Shown here piece by piece: positions 8,659 through 17,335 of a DNA stretch of 64,000 bases; positions within the stretch are counted from its first letter, which is position 1; the number at the start of each line of letters is the position of its first letter. The stretch comes from Lachnospiraceae bacterium (GTDB lineage: Bacteria > Bacillota > Clostridia > Lachnospirales > Lachnospiraceae), in assembly GCA_028692395.1 (NCBI GenBank), contig JAQUXP010000012.1, positions 1 through 64,000 of the forward strand. Direction: 5' to 3'. The notes under the pieces are model-generated. The model saw only the letters and a program-made list of their open reading frames with translations, was not told the DNA's origin and did not search any database. The position numbers were made by a program, and so were the translations under genes.

Positions 8659-9354
8659 TTAGTCAATCCCTCGTATGCCAACCACTGTAATCGTCCTGCG
8701 AAGCTCCTGGGCAAAACGCTCCAACTGCTCCCTGGAATATCCGCTGAACACCGGATGAATCACAAAGTCTGATTCCTTGTAATTCTGCAGATAATAACGT
8801 CTGCACCCTGCAATCCATCTGCCGATTTTATCAAAGTCCTGCTTCTGATGCAGCTCCCGGGTAACTGTGGTGCGAAACTCATAATCCACCACCCCGGTCA
8901 GCAGATATTCCACCGATTCCTGAATCTTTGTCATATCCAGTCCCGGAACCCCCGCCGTCAAGGCGTAGCGATCCGGGGCATTCTTGATGTCCATCGCCAC
9001 ATAATCTACCAGTCCATCCAAAACAAGCTCCTTTAACACCTCAGGCCGATAACCGTTGGTATCCAGCTTTACCAGATAACCATAGCTTTTGATCTTCGTG
9101 AGAAATGCCGGAAGGTCCGGCTCCAGCGTTGGCTCTCCACCTGTCACACACACACCGTCCAGAACACCCCGGCGTTTTTCCAAAAGCTCCCAGATCTCTT
9201 CCTCCGCTATCAAAGGTTCGTCCCCCGGATGAAGTACCAGATTGCCGTTATGACAAAATGGGCATCGGAAATTACACCCTCCGAAGAACACGGTACAGGC
9301 AACCTTTTCCGGATAATCCAGCAATGTCAGTTTTTGAAACCCATGGATCTGCAT
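8659..9354 (-). CDS. Radical SAM activating enzyme (anaerobic NTP reductase activase, NrdG-like)
   Basis: Radical SAM protein of 231 residues. The 4Fe-4S motif is Cys27-x3-Cys31-x2-Cys34 ('CNFRCPFC') and the SAM-binding 'TGGEP' lies at about residues 71-75. It resembles the NrdG2/PflA-like subgroup usually named anaerobic ribonucleoside-triphosphate reductase activating protein, which installs a glycyl radical on NrdD. No nrdD is present in the window. It follows dfr with a 5-base gap and is the last gene of the thyA-dfr unit, which fits a nucleotide-metabolism operon. The exact partner enzyme is not provable here. Confidence 0.8.
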   Translation of the reverse strand: MQIHGFQKLTLLDYPEKVACTVFFGGCNFRCPFCHNGNLVLHPGDEPLIAEEEIWELLEKRRGVLDGVCVTGGEPTLEPDLPAFLTKIKSYGYLVKLDTNGYRPEVLKELVLDGLVDYVAMDIKNAPDRYALTAGVPGLDMTKIQESVEYLLTGVVDYEFRTTVTRELHQKQDFDKIGRWIAGCRRYYLQNYKESDFVIHPVFSGYSREQLERFAQELRRTITVVGIRGID

Positions 9355-9359
9355 CCCAG

Positions 9360-9851
9360 CTACACCCTCTTTTCGTACTTTGTAAAGGCGAATTCGATAT
9401 CAAAGCAGGTCTGCTCTTCACTCTCTTCTGTCATCTCCCAGTCCGGAAGCTCATCCAGATTCGGGAACCATGTGTCTGCCTGATAGGCAAAATCGATCTT
9501 TGTCACATACACGGTACTGCAGTAAGGCAGCATCATCTCATAAACACTTCCACCGCCGATCACATAGATGTCATCGGTATCGTATTTTTTCAGTTCCTCC
9601 AGCAGTTCCTCCTTAGAATGTACCAGGATTGCTCCCCTGGCCTGATAATTCTGATCGCTGGTCAACACAATATTGGTACGCTTTGCAAGAGGCAGACCAT
9701 TCGGAAAGCTCTCCAGCGTTTTTCTTCCCATCACCACCACATGATTCATTGTGGTCTGACGGAAAAACTTCATATCAGAAGGAATGCTGGTGAGAAGCTT
9801 ATTCTCATACCCAATTCCCCAGTTCTTATCTGCTGCAACAATTGCATTCAT
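9360..9851 (-). CDS. folA: Dihydrofolate reductase
   Basis: Dihydrofolate reductase of 163 residues, normal length. It shows 'MNAIVAADKNWGIGYENKL', 'VVMGRKTLESFP' and 'YVIGGGSVYEMML', the NADPH- and substrate-binding signatures. It regenerates tetrahydrofolate consumed by the thymidylate synthase encoded 31 bases upstream. AGAGGA precedes the ATG. It is chromosomal in context, with no sign of being a mobile trimethoprim-resistance dfr gene. Confidence 0.95.
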   Translation of the reverse strand: MNAIVAADKNWGIGYENKLLTSIPSDMKFFRQTTMNHVVVMGRKTLESFPNGLPLAKRTNIVLTSDQNYQARGAILVHSKEELLEELKKYDTDDIYVIGGGSVYEMMLPYCSTVYVTKIDFAYQADTWFPNLDELPDWEMTEESEEQTCFDIEFAFTKYEKRV

Positions 9852-9882
9852 CTCTTATCCTCTTTTCCCTGTCTGCTGTCTG

Positions 9883-10731
9883 TTATACTGCGATCGGAAT
9901 ATTCTTAATCTGCGGTCCGGTCTGATAATTTTCCACGATAAGATCCTCCGTCGTAAATGCATAGAAGTCCTTAATCTCCGGATTCAGCCGCACAGTGGGT
10001 GCATCAAAGGTGGGACGTGCAATCAGCTCTTTAATTATCTCCACATGCCGATCATAGATATGGGCATCTGCGATTACATGAAGCAGTTCTCCTGCATTCA
10101 TATCACTTACCTGGGCAATCATCATCAGAAGGATGGCGTACTGACATACATTCCAGTTGTTTGCAGCCAGCACATCCTGTGAGCGCTGATTCAGCACTGC
10201 ATTTAAAGTCAGTCTGTCGCTGTCCGGACTTTTGGTGACGTTGAATGTCATGGAATATGCACAAGGATATAACGCCATCTCGTGGAGATCCTGATGCACA
10301 TAAATATTGGTCATAATTCTGCGGCTGTATGGATTATTCTTCAGATCGTACAGGACACGTTCAACCTGATCCATCATGCCCTCCCGGTACTGATGTTTCA
10401 CACCCAGCTGATAGCCATAGGCCTTTCCGATAGAACCCTGTGCATCTGCCCACTCATCCCATACGTGAGAATGGAGATCATGAATATTGTTGGACTTTTT
10501 CTGCCAGATCCACAGAATCTCGTCCATGGCACTTTTCAGTGCTGTTCTCCTCAGGGTAATCGCCGGAAATTCTTTCGAAAGATCATAGCGGTTTACCACG
10601 CCAAAACGCTTGATCGTATAAGCAGAGGTACCGTCCTCCCACTTGGGCCGCACTTTCTCTCCCTCTGTGCTGTAACCATGATCTATGATATCCTGACACA
10701 TATTGATGAAAAGCTGATCTGCATAGCTCAT
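9883..10731 (-). CDS. thyA: Thymidylate synthase ThyA
   Basis: Methylates dUMP to dTMP using methylene-THF. The protein of 282 residues has the catalytic cysteine in 'ALYPCAYSM' (about Cys157) and the dUMP-binding 'NQRSQDVLAANNWN'. The frame stays open upstream to 10875, but ATG 10731 ('MSYADQLF') was chosen because AAAGGAG lies just before it. The upstream stretch also contains a copy of the short repeat family and is not conserved ThyA sequence. First gene of a thyA-dfr-activase unit. Confidence 0.95.
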   Translation of the reverse strand: MSYADQLFINMCQDIIDHGYSTEGEKVRPKWEDGTSAYTIKRFGVVNRYDLSKEFPAITLRRTALKSAMDEILWIWQKKSNNIHDLHSHVWDEWADAQGSIGKAYGYQLGVKHQYREGMMDQVERVLYDLKNNPYSRRIMTNIYVHQDLHEMALYPCAYSMTFNVTKSPDSDRLTLNAVLNQRSQDVLAANNWNVCQYAILLMMIAQVSDMNAGELLHVIADAHIYDRHVEIIKELIARPTFDAPTVRLNPEIKDFYAFTTEDLIVENYQTGPQIKNIPIAV

Positions 10732-10783
10732 ATATTCGTACTCCTTTTTCTGACAGATATACAGGCATATCTGATTGTATTTT

Positions 10784-10838
10784 TGTATCACTTTCTCACG
10801 GTCTGTACCGTATATGCACAGACCTGCTGAATCGCTGC
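10784..10838 (+). repeat. Short dispersed palindrome, copy 2 (extended form)
   Basis: TGTATCACTTTCTCACG (10784-10800) followed by GGTCTGT...ACAGACC and CTGCTGAATCGCTG. The left flank matches the copy at 11016 nearly base for base. The inner arms differ (GGTCTGT here, GGTTCATGC there) yet remain complementary. It lies in the thyA upstream region. Confidence 0.75.
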
Positions 10839-10938
10839 TTTTTTCTAGTATAACCGAGCCTACCTTAAAACGCAAGGCGCTGGCCGAATATCAACTTTAC
10901 TTTCTCTGTAAAATGTGCTACTCTGATTCAAAATTTGT

Positions 10939-10965
10939 GTAACTGTTCAGTACCTGACCAGTTAC
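10939..10965. repeat. Short dispersed palindrome, copy 3 (27-bp form)
   Basis: GTAACTGTTCAG, TAC, CTGACCAGTTAC: a 12-base arm pair with one mismatch and a 3-base spacer. The same 27-base layout recurs at 33013-33039 and 54805-54831. Confidence 0.75.
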
Positions 10966-11015
10966 ATTCAAAAATCCATTTAAAATCACCTTCGGTGATG
11001 GGATTTTCTCACACC

Positions 11016-11070
11016 TGTATCACTTTCTTACGGTTCATGCAGTAAATGCACGAACCTACTGAATAGTTAC
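11016..11070 (+). repeat. Short dispersed palindrome, copy 4 (extended form)
   Basis: TGTATCACTTTCTTACGG, then TTCATGCAGTAAATGCACGAA, whose arms GGTTC and GAACC pair around GCAGTAAATGC, ending in CTACTGAATAGTTAC. It sits 31 bases before the VanZ-like gene. The 370-base gap 10732-11101 holds copies 2-4 and no gene that I can support. Confidence 0.75.
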
Positions 11071-11101
11071 AAATTTGTATCATTTTTGAAAGGCGCTAAT
11101 T

Positions 11102-11596
11102 ATGAAACGTATCCTGATCGCCATGCTGAAACCGCTGTCACTGGTTCCTGCAATCCTGATGATGTGTCTGATTTTTTCATTTTCCAGCCAAACCGGCGTA
11201 CAGTCCTCCGGATTAAGCCAGAAGGTAACTTATCTCCTGGTAAATGCCGCTGACCACGTCATGGATAAGGGTTGGAGTGAATCTCAAAAGGAAGAGCTGA
11301 CAGAGCATTATGAATTCTATGTGCGAAAGGCTGCCCACATGACAGAATACTGTATCCTCGCCATGACCGTGGCACTGCCCTTTGCCGTCTATGGAGCCCA
11401 TGGATTTGTCACACTGCTGCTGGTAGGACTCATCTGCGTCGCATTTGCCGCAGGTGATGAGTATCACCAGTCCTTCGTTGCTAACCGGGGACCTTCCATC
11501 CGTGATGTCTGCATCGACAGCTGTGGTGCACTGATCGGCATTGTTCTGACACACATCCTCCGATGGATTGCTTTAGGCGGAAAATCCCATCTGTAG
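11102..11596 (+). CDS. VanZ-like membrane protein
   Basis: Small membrane protein of 164 residues with four hydrophobic stretches. It has VanZ-family hallmarks: an N-terminal 'FSFSSQTG', 'RKAAHMTEYCILA' and 'DEYHQSFVANRGPSIRD'. VanZ itself gives low-level teicoplanin resistance by an unclear route, but most chromosomal VanZ-like proteins are of unknown role. It is 4.5 kb from the vanG block, lies beyond the tRNA and has the GC-richer base use of its neighbours, so I see no link to that cluster. AAAGG precedes the ATG. Confidence 0.8.
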   Translation: MKRILIAMLKPLSLVPAILMMCLIFSFSSQTGVQSSGLSQKVTYLLVNAADHVMDKGWSESQKEELTEHYEFYVRKAAHMTEYCILAMTVALPFAVYGAHGFVTLLLVGLICVAFAAGDEYHQSFVANRGPSIRDVCIDSCGALIGIVLTHILRWIALGGKSHL

Positions 11597-11609
11597 ATGA
11601 GCTGTGTTT

Positions 11610-13370
11610 CTAGTACATCGTAAACTGACTCTGATACAGCCTTGCGTAAAATCCGCCTTTTTCCAAGAGAGATTCATGGTCTCCTGTCTCGATGATATGC
11701 CCATCCTTCATCACGAGGATCACATCCGACTCCTTAATCGTAGACAGCCTGTGTGCAACCACGAAGCTGGTTCTTCCTTCCATCAGTTTCTGGAAGGCCT
11801 TCTGAATCTGAATCTCGGTTCTTGTATCAATCGAAGAGGTTGCCTCATCCAGAATCAGAATCGGAGGCTTCAAAAGCATTACCCTGGCGATACACAGAAG
11901 CTGCTTCTGGCCCTGGGAGATGTTGCCGCCGTCCTCGGAGATGACGGTGTCATATTGTTCTGGCATACGGGAGATAAAGCTGTGTGCATGGGCTTTCTTT
12001 GCCGCTTCAATGATCTCCTCTCTGGTGGCATCCGCTTTTCCATAAGCAATATTTTCTGCGATGGTTCCGGCCTTCAGCCAGGTTTCCTGCAGTACCATAC
12101 CAAAGTTCTGACGCAGAGAATCTCTTGTGATCCGGCTGATTTCATGTCCGTCAATCTTCAGACTTCCCCCATTAATATCATAGAAACGCATCAGCAGATT
12201 AATCAGGGTGGTCTTCCCGCAGCCGGTAGGTCCCACGATAGCGATACGCTGTCCCGGCTTCACCTGCAGATTCATATTCTGAATCAGCGGGGTCTCTGCT
12301 TTATAAGCAAATTCCACAGAATCAAAGACCACACTTCCCTGTCCCTGATTCAGCACAACCGCATCCGGGACATCCGGAGCAATCGGCTTTTCGTCGATAA
12401 ATTCAAAGATTCGCTTTGCACATGCCAGAGCATTTTGAAGCTCCGTCACGACTCCGGAAATCTCATTAAATGGTTTTGTATACTGATTGGCATAGGTCAT
12501 AAAGCAGGAAAGCTGTCCCACCGTAATTCCTCCGGACATCGCTGTAAATGCACCATAGATGCAGACTCCTGTATATACCAGGCCATTGATAAAACGGGTA
12601 CTGGGATTGGTAATCGAAGAAAAAAACAACGCCCGTACGCCGCAGTCCCGAAGCTGTTCATTAATCTTATCAAAGCGTTCTTCCCCACGCTCCTCATAGG
12701 CAAATGCCTGTACCACCTTCTGATTTCCCACCAGTTCTTCCACCAGAGAAGTCATCTCTCCCCGTGCCTCGGACTGCTCTCGAAACATGTGATAGGTTCG
12801 TTTTGCGATAAATCCCGCCACAAAAAATGACAACGGAGTAATGCATACTACCAAAGCTGTGATGCCTCCATGGATGGAAAGCATAAAGCCCAGGGTTCCA
12901 AGGATCGTCAGAACTCCGGTGAATAACTGGGTGAATCCCATCAGAAGTCCATCGGAAAACTGTTCCACATCTGTTGTGATCCTGCTGATGGTTTCCCCTG
13001 GCTGGTGTCCGTCTATATAGCTGATGGGCAGAATTTCCATGTGGTTAAAGGCCTGCACCCGGATATCATTTACCACCCGGTAGGTAATATGGTTGGTTAC
13101 AAGGCTCATAAGCCACTGAGAGAGGGCTGTGACGGCAACTGTAATGCCAAACCTCAGAATCAAAGAGGTTAATCCGGCAAAATCTACATTGTCTGGACCC
13201 ACGATCATATCCACACCCTGCCCGATGAGAATCGGCACATATAAGGTTGAGGCCACTGTAATCAGGGCAAAGAAAAGAGTCAGTCCAACAAGTCCCCAGT
13301 AGGGGCGGATCATGCCAAGCACTCTGGCAAGGGTTCCTTTATGCTGCCTGAAGGTATTTACTGCTTTCAT
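11610..13370 (-). CDS. ABC exporter subunit with consensus nucleotide site
   Basis: Half-transporter of 586 residues: six-helix membrane domain (about 1-325), then ATPase domain. Walker A 'GPTGCGKTTL', Walker B 'ILILDEATSSID' with the catalytic Glu, and H-loop 'VVAHRLST' are all standard. The signature loop is 'SQGQKQ' instead of SGGQ. This is the pattern expected when the partner subunit carries a degenerate site. It overlaps that partner gene by four bases (ATGA), so they form a heterodimeric multidrug-type exporter like TM287/288 or BmrCD. The substrate is unknown. Confidence 0.9.
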   Translation of the reverse strand: MKAVNTFRQHKGTLARVLGMIRPYWGLVGLTLFFALITVASTLYVPILIGQGVDMIVGPDNVDFAGLTSLILRFGITVAVTALSQWLMSLVTNHITYRVVNDIRVQAFNHMEILPISYIDGHQPGETISRITTDVEQFSDGLLMGFTQLFTGVLTILGTLGFMLSIHGGITALVVCITPLSFFVAGFIAKRTYHMFREQSEARGEMTSLVEELVGNQKVVQAFAYEERGEERFDKINEQLRDCGVRALFFSSITNPSTRFINGLVYTGVCIYGAFTAMSGGITVGQLSCFMTYANQYTKPFNEISGVVTELQNALACAKRIFEFIDEKPIAPDVPDAVVLNQGQGSVVFDSVEFAYKAETPLIQNMNLQVKPGQRIAIVGPTGCGKTTLINLLMRFYDINGGSLKIDGHEISRITRDSLRQNFGMVLQETWLKAGTIAENIAYGKADATREEIIEAAKKAHAHSFISRMPEQYDTVISEDGGNISQGQKQLLCIARVMLLKPPILILDEATSSIDTRTEIQIQKAFQKLMEGRTSFVVAHRLSTIKESDVILVMKDGHIIETGDHESLLEKGGFYARLYQSQFTMY

Positions 13371-15100
13371 GCTTCCACCTCCTTTGAAAGCTGCGACTGA
13401 CAGATCTCACGATAAACAGGACAGTTTTTCCGCAATTTTTCATGGCTTCCCATGCCTGTCAGTCTGCCATCCTCCAGAACCAGGATCTGATCTGCAAAAC
13501 GAACGGTTGCCACCCGCTGCGACACCAGAAAGGTGGTCATATCCCTAGTTTTCTCCCGAAGGGCTCTCCGAAGGGCTGCATCCGTAGCAAAATCCAAAGC
13601 CGAGGCGCTGTCATCCAGAATGAGAATATCCGGTTTTCCCACCAGTGCTCTGGCGATACAGAGACGCTGTCTTTGCCCGCCTGAGAAATTCCTGCCGCCG
13701 GTATAGGACATTTCATCCAGCTGTCCGGCTTTCTGCTCTACAAACTCCTTTGCCTGGGCAATCTCCAGGGCTTCCCAGATCTGCTCATCTGTGGCAGTCG
13801 GATCACTCCATCGCATGTTATCCCGAATCGTACCGGTAAATAAAACCGACTTCTGGGGTACGATGCCGATCCTGGAACGCAGTCCCTCATAGGTATAAGC
13901 TTTCACCGGCATATCATTTACAGAAACCTGGCCCTCCTGGGCATCGTAGAATCTCGGTATGAGATTTACCAGCGTGGACTTTCCGGATCCTGTACCACCG
14001 ATAATACCGATGGTCTGTCCCTTCTGTACCGTAAAAGAAAGATCCCAAAGAGAAGGCTCTCTTGCTCCCTCATAAAAGAAGGTCACATGGGAAAAGCTTA
14101 CGGCAGATGGATGAGCATTCGATGCCTCTTCCCGCTCCTTCGTTCCCTCTGTCATAGTCGTCTTTTCTGCAAACACTTCATTTACACGGATGGCACTTGC
14201 CCATGCTTTTGTAACCGTGATAATCAGGTTGGCCAGGGCAATCAGTGCCAGCAGAATCTGATTCATATAATTGACCAGTGCGATCACCTCGCCCTGGGTC
14301 AGGCTACCAATCATAACCTCTCGTCCACCCAGAAGAAGGATGGTAATAATAGCCAGATTCACCAGTACATAGGTCATGGGATTCATCAGTGCAGAGATCC
14401 ATCCGGCTCCCAGCTGTGTTTTCATCAGCCTGGCATTCGTATCCGCAAAGTCCTTTTTCTCATCCTCCTGTCTGGAAAATGCACGGACCACACGGGCCCC
14501 GGTATAATTTTCTCTTGTCAGCAGCACCACTTTGTCCAGTGTATTCTGTACTTTTTTATAAATTGGGATGGTAAGCCTTACGATTACGAAGATAGAAAGA
14601 GCAATCAGAGGGACTGCTGCAAAGAAAATCAGAGTCATCCGAAAACTGATGGATAACGCCATTACCACTGCTCCGATTACTATAAATGGAGACCGCAGAA
14701 ACAGACGCAGAAAGAGATTCACTCCGGTCTGCACCTGATTCACATCACTGGTAATTCGTGTCACCAGCGTTGGTGTTCCGATCTTATCCAGCTCCGTGTA
14801 TGACAGACCGTTAATATGCCGATACAGATCTTTTCTCAGATTTGTACCAAAGCCCATGGACGCCTTCGCCGCAAAAAACTGTGCCGTCAGTGAACAGACC
14901 AGTCCGATGACGCCAAACGCCACCAGAATTGCACACTGTCTCCAGATATAGGGAGTGTTGCCATTTTTTATTCCGATATCGATAATGCGAGCCGTCACGA
15001 TGGGCACTACCAGCTCAAAACACGCTTCCAGCATCTTGAAAAGTGGTGCAATCACACTTTCCCTTCCATATCCCTTCAAATACCGCAATAATTGTTTCAT
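13367..15100 (-). CDS. ABC exporter subunit with degenerate nucleotide site
   Basis: Half-transporter of 577 residues and partner of the following gene. The membrane domain is followed by Walker A 'GGTGSGKSTLVNLI', a full signature 'FSGGQRQR' and a Walker B reading 'ILILDDSASALD'. In that Walker B the catalytic Glu is replaced by Asp, and the H-loop His is replaced by Gln ('LVSQRVAT'). These two substitutions mark the non-hydrolysing site of heterodimeric exporters. ATG 15100 was chosen for the AAAGGA upstream; the open frame continues further upstream across the folBK end but without family similarity. Confidence 0.9.
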   Translation of the reverse strand: MKQLLRYLKGYGRESVIAPLFKMLEACFELVVPIVTARIIDIGIKNGNTPYIWRQCAILVAFGVIGLVCSLTAQFFAAKASMGFGTNLRKDLYRHINGLSYTELDKIGTPTLVTRITSDVNQVQTGVNLFLRLFLRSPFIVIGAVVMALSISFRMTLIFFAAVPLIALSIFVIVRLTIPIYKKVQNTLDKVVLLTRENYTGARVVRAFSRQEDEKKDFADTNARLMKTQLGAGWISALMNPMTYVLVNLAIITILLLGGREVMIGSLTQGEVIALVNYMNQILLALIALANLIITVTKAWASAIRVNEVFAEKTTMTEGTKEREEASNAHPSAVSFSHVTFFYEGAREPSLWDLSFTVQKGQTIGIIGGTGSGKSTLVNLIPRFYDAQEGQVSVNDMPVKAYTYEGLRSRIGIVPQKSVLFTGTIRDNMRWSDPTATDEQIWEALEIAQAKEFVEQKAGQLDEMSYTGGRNFSGGQRQRLCIARALVGKPDILILDDSASALDFATDAALRRALREKTRDMTTFLVSQRVATVRFADQILVLEDGRLTGMGSHEKLRKNCPVYREICQSQLSKEVEA

Positions 15101-15147
15101 ACCTGTATCCTTTTTCTTTCTATCCTTGATTTTTTTCAGCTTCTTTT

Positions 15148-15978
15148 TTATAATTCCCCGGTTCCTTTGTTCCATGCCTCCATTAGTTGACGGATGGTTC
15201 TGTTTAATACCGGGTGTCTCAGATAAGGTGCAATCTGATTCATGGGACGAAGTACAAAATCCCGCAGTGCAAGCTCCACATGAGGAATCTGCAGTTCTTC
15301 CGTATCCAGGATGCACTGATCGTAGAATAGAATATCCAGATCCAGCGTTCTTGGCCCCCAGTGGATCTCCCTTTTCCGGTCTGCAGCCTGCTCGATCTCA
15401 TGGAGCCGTTCCAGTAATTCCCATGGTGTCAGCAGGGTATCCAACTCCAGCGCCCCGTTCAGAAAATGATCCTGCGCCAGATAGCCGTAAGGTGCAGTAT
15501 CGATAAAATCTGATACCTTCCCGACCCTGCACCACCTGGTATCCTCCAGCATGGAAACACCCAGCTTCAGATATCCCTCTTTATCTCCCATATTAGAGCC
15601 CAGAGCAATATATGCTTTATGCCAGCTCCGCTCAATCTCCACGGAAACAGTTTCCATGGGCAGATGTACCGGAGCCCAGGGCTTTTTAAGCTCCAACTGT
15701 ACTTTTTTCAGATGGGGAACAGTCAGCAGCAGCTCTCCAGCCAGCATTTCAGCAGCTCTTTCCAACAGCTTATAGGTATGGGTGGTAAGAAAATCTGTAA
15801 TCCTCTGACTGACCTCCCCATAATGTATGGATGCTGTCAGATCATCTGTCATGCCTGCTTTTCGTGTGTCGGTAAAGAGCACGGCTGAGATGATGAACTT
15901 CTGTCCCAGTGCTGTTTCCTCCGGAAAAACACCGTGATTGGCAAAGACTTCCAGGTTTTTAATATGAATCTTATCCAA
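15148..15978 (-). CDS. folBK: Bifunctional dihydroneopterin aldolase / HPPK (FolB-FolK)
   Basis: Fusion of two consecutive folate enzymes in 276 residues. Residues 1-118 are FolB ('MDKIHIKNLEVFANHGVF'), which cleaves dihydroneopterin. Residues from about 122 are FolK ('AYIALGSNMGDKEGYL', 'WGPRTLDLDILFYD'), which pyrophosphorylates the pterin. It is the last gene of the folE-HD-folP-folBK unit, 19 bases after folP. Such fusions are known in Clostridia. The pterin product passes to FolP for condensation with pABA. Confidence 0.93.
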   Translation of the reverse strand: MDKIHIKNLEVFANHGVFPEETALGQKFIISAVLFTDTRKAGMTDDLTASIHYGEVSQRITDFLTTHTYKLLERAAEMLAGELLLTVPHLKKVQLELKKPWAPVHLPMETVSVEIERSWHKAYIALGSNMGDKEGYLKLGVSMLEDTRWCRVGKVSDFIDTAPYGYLAQDHFLNGALELDTLLTPWELLERLHEIEQAADRKREIHWGPRTLDLDILFYDQCILDTEELQIPHVELALRDFVLRPMNQIAPYLRHPVLNRTIRQLMEAWNKGTGEL

Positions 15979-15997
15979 TATCGTATCTCCTCATCTC

Positions 15998-16804
15998 TTA
16001 AGAACGCAAAATCGCCTGTGTCATGGCGATTGCCCGTCTGTTCTCTTTGATATCATGGACCCTCACAAAAGCACAGCCCTTCATAACACCTATAACAGTG
16101 GTAGCTACAGTCCCCTCCACCCGCTGATCGGAGGGAAGATCCAAAGTCAGACCGATGACCGACTTTCTCGAAGTTGCAAGCAGAACCGGATATCCCAGCT
16201 CTTTTAAAAGCTCTACGTGATGGATTGCCTGAAGATTCATCTCATAATTTTTTCCAAATCCTACTCCTGGATCCACGATAATACGGTCATCACAAACCCC
16301 TGCTTCCTTCGCCAGCCTGATGCTTTCTCTCAGGTCTTCTACCATCTCTGAGAGAAAATTCTCATACTCTGTGTTATTCCGATTATGCATCAGACAGCAT
16401 GCTACCTTCGCATCTGCAGCCAGCTTCGCCATATCCGGATCCGCTTTGAAGCCCCAGATATCATTAATCAGGTCCGCACCTGCCAGAATTGCCTCTCTGG
16501 CAACAGGGCTTTTATAGGTGTCTATGGAAATGGGTACATCAAACCTCTGTTTTATCGCTTCTATAACAGGAACCACCCTGGCAATCTCTTCTGCGTCTCC
16601 AATGACAGTATGTCCGGGTCTGGTTGACTCCCCGCCCACATCTACGATATCTGCCCCCTCCTGCAGCATTTCCTCCACGTGAAAAAGAGCAGCATCCAGA
16701 TGATTAAACTTTCCGCCGTCTGAAAAGGAATCCGGTGTCACGTTCAGGATTCCCATGATGTAAGTTTCATTTTTTATATCAAATTCTTTTTTTCCGATAA
16801 GCAT
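15998..16804 (-). CDS. folP: Dihydropteroate synthase
   Basis: TIM-barrel enzyme joining pABA to hydroxymethyldihydropterin pyrophosphate; target of sulfonamides. Signatures are 'IMGILNVTPDSFSDGG', 'DVGGESTRPG' and 'LLATSRKS'. The start at 16804 is preferred because GGAG lies nine bases upstream; an in-frame ATG at 16819 adds five residues but has no clear ribosome binding site. The length of 268 residues is normal. No unusual change in the sulfonamide-binding loops was noticed by eye. Confidence 0.93.
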   Translation of the reverse strand: MLIGKKEFDIKNETYIMGILNVTPDSFSDGGKFNHLDAALFHVEEMLQEGADIVDVGGESTRPGHTVIGDAEEIARVVPVIEAIKQRFDVPISIDTYKSPVAREAILAGADLINDIWGFKADPDMAKLAADAKVACCLMHNRNNTEYENFLSEMVEDLRESIRLAKEAGVCDDRIIVDPGVGFGKNYEMNLQAIHHVELLKELGYPVLLATSRKSVIGLTLDLPSDQRVEGTVATTVIGVMKGCAFVRVHDIKENRRAIAMTQAILRS

Positions 16805-16849
16805 ATACAGGTTCTCCATTCTGATGATAGATTATTTGTAACGATTCTT

Positions 16850-17335
16850 TTAGTAGTCCAGCTGCAGGTTCTTCTTCTCTTGTGGCCAGTCACATTCCTG
16901 GCATGCTTCACAGCTTAGACAGCTGCGGGAGCTTTTGTCTGCGAGGTACAGAAAGCCTTTCAGAGATTTCTCCTGACAGATTTCCCTGTTGCGGTGGCCC
17001 TCGATGGCCTCTGTAATCTGTTGAATCTCTCCCGGAGAAAAATCACAGTCCGGCAGAATCTTTTCCGCAATCCGGACACTGGCAATATGGTGCGGGATAT
17101 GCTCCAGATACTGTTCGTCTCTTCCGATATCATGGAGGAGTGCCGCACCATAGATCAGTTCCCGATCAATATTGGTCTGCTGTTCCAGATTATAGATATA
17201 GCACAGCCGGGCCGTGTCCAGAAAATGTGCCAGCGAATGACCGCAGAAAGGTCGGTTTTTTTCGAGCTTTTGAATCTGCTGGTAATGTTCCTGATACAGG
17301 GGATGATTCCAGATCTGATTCACACGCTTCATCAT
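16850..17335 (-). CDS. HD-domain phosphohydrolase in folate operon
   Basis: HD-superfamily metal phosphohydrolase of 161 residues. It shows '[12 protein letters not shown]', the HD pair in '[15 protein letters not shown]', and '[13 protein letters not shown]'; a cysteine-rich tail ('[11 protein letters not shown]') ends the protein. It starts inside the folE stop codon (ATGATGA overlap) and is followed by folP, so it is co-translated with folate enzymes. Its substrate is not known from sequence. The pathway here lacks a visible dihydroneopterin triphosphate pyrophosphatase, and this protein is placed exactly where that step would be; this is inference. Confidence 0.8.
   Translation of the reverse strand: MMKRVNQIWNHPLYQEHYQQIQKLEKNRPFCGHSLAHFLDTARLCYIYNLEQQTNIDRELIYGAALLHDIGRDEQYLEHIPHHIASVRIAEKILPDCDFSPGEIQQITEAIEGHRNREICQEKSLKGFLYLADKSSRSCLSCEACQECDWPQEKKNLQLDY

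Noticed and set aside
9105..9908. Open frame of 267 codons on the plus strand
   Set aside because: Antisense to the radical SAM and dihydrofolate reductase genes; no family features.
10732..10875. Upstream extension of the thyA reading frame (48 extra residues)
   Set aside because: A strong ribosome binding site precedes the ATG at 10731, and the extension consists largely of a dispersed repeat copy rather than ThyA sequence.
11102..11596. VanZ-like gene as part of the glycopeptide-resistance cluster
   Set aside because: It is separated by the tRNA and several housekeeping genes, shares the base composition of the chromosome, and VanZ-like genes are common in Clostridia without resistance clusters.
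11604..12830. Long open frame of 408 codons on the plus strand
   Set aside because: It lies wholly antisense to a clear ABC exporter gene and has a shadow composition rich in Cys, His and Leu, with no recognisable motif.
16838..16855. GTAACGATTC near the HD gene as another short palindrome copy
   Set aside because: Only the left arm is present and no partner follows, so chance cannot be excluded.
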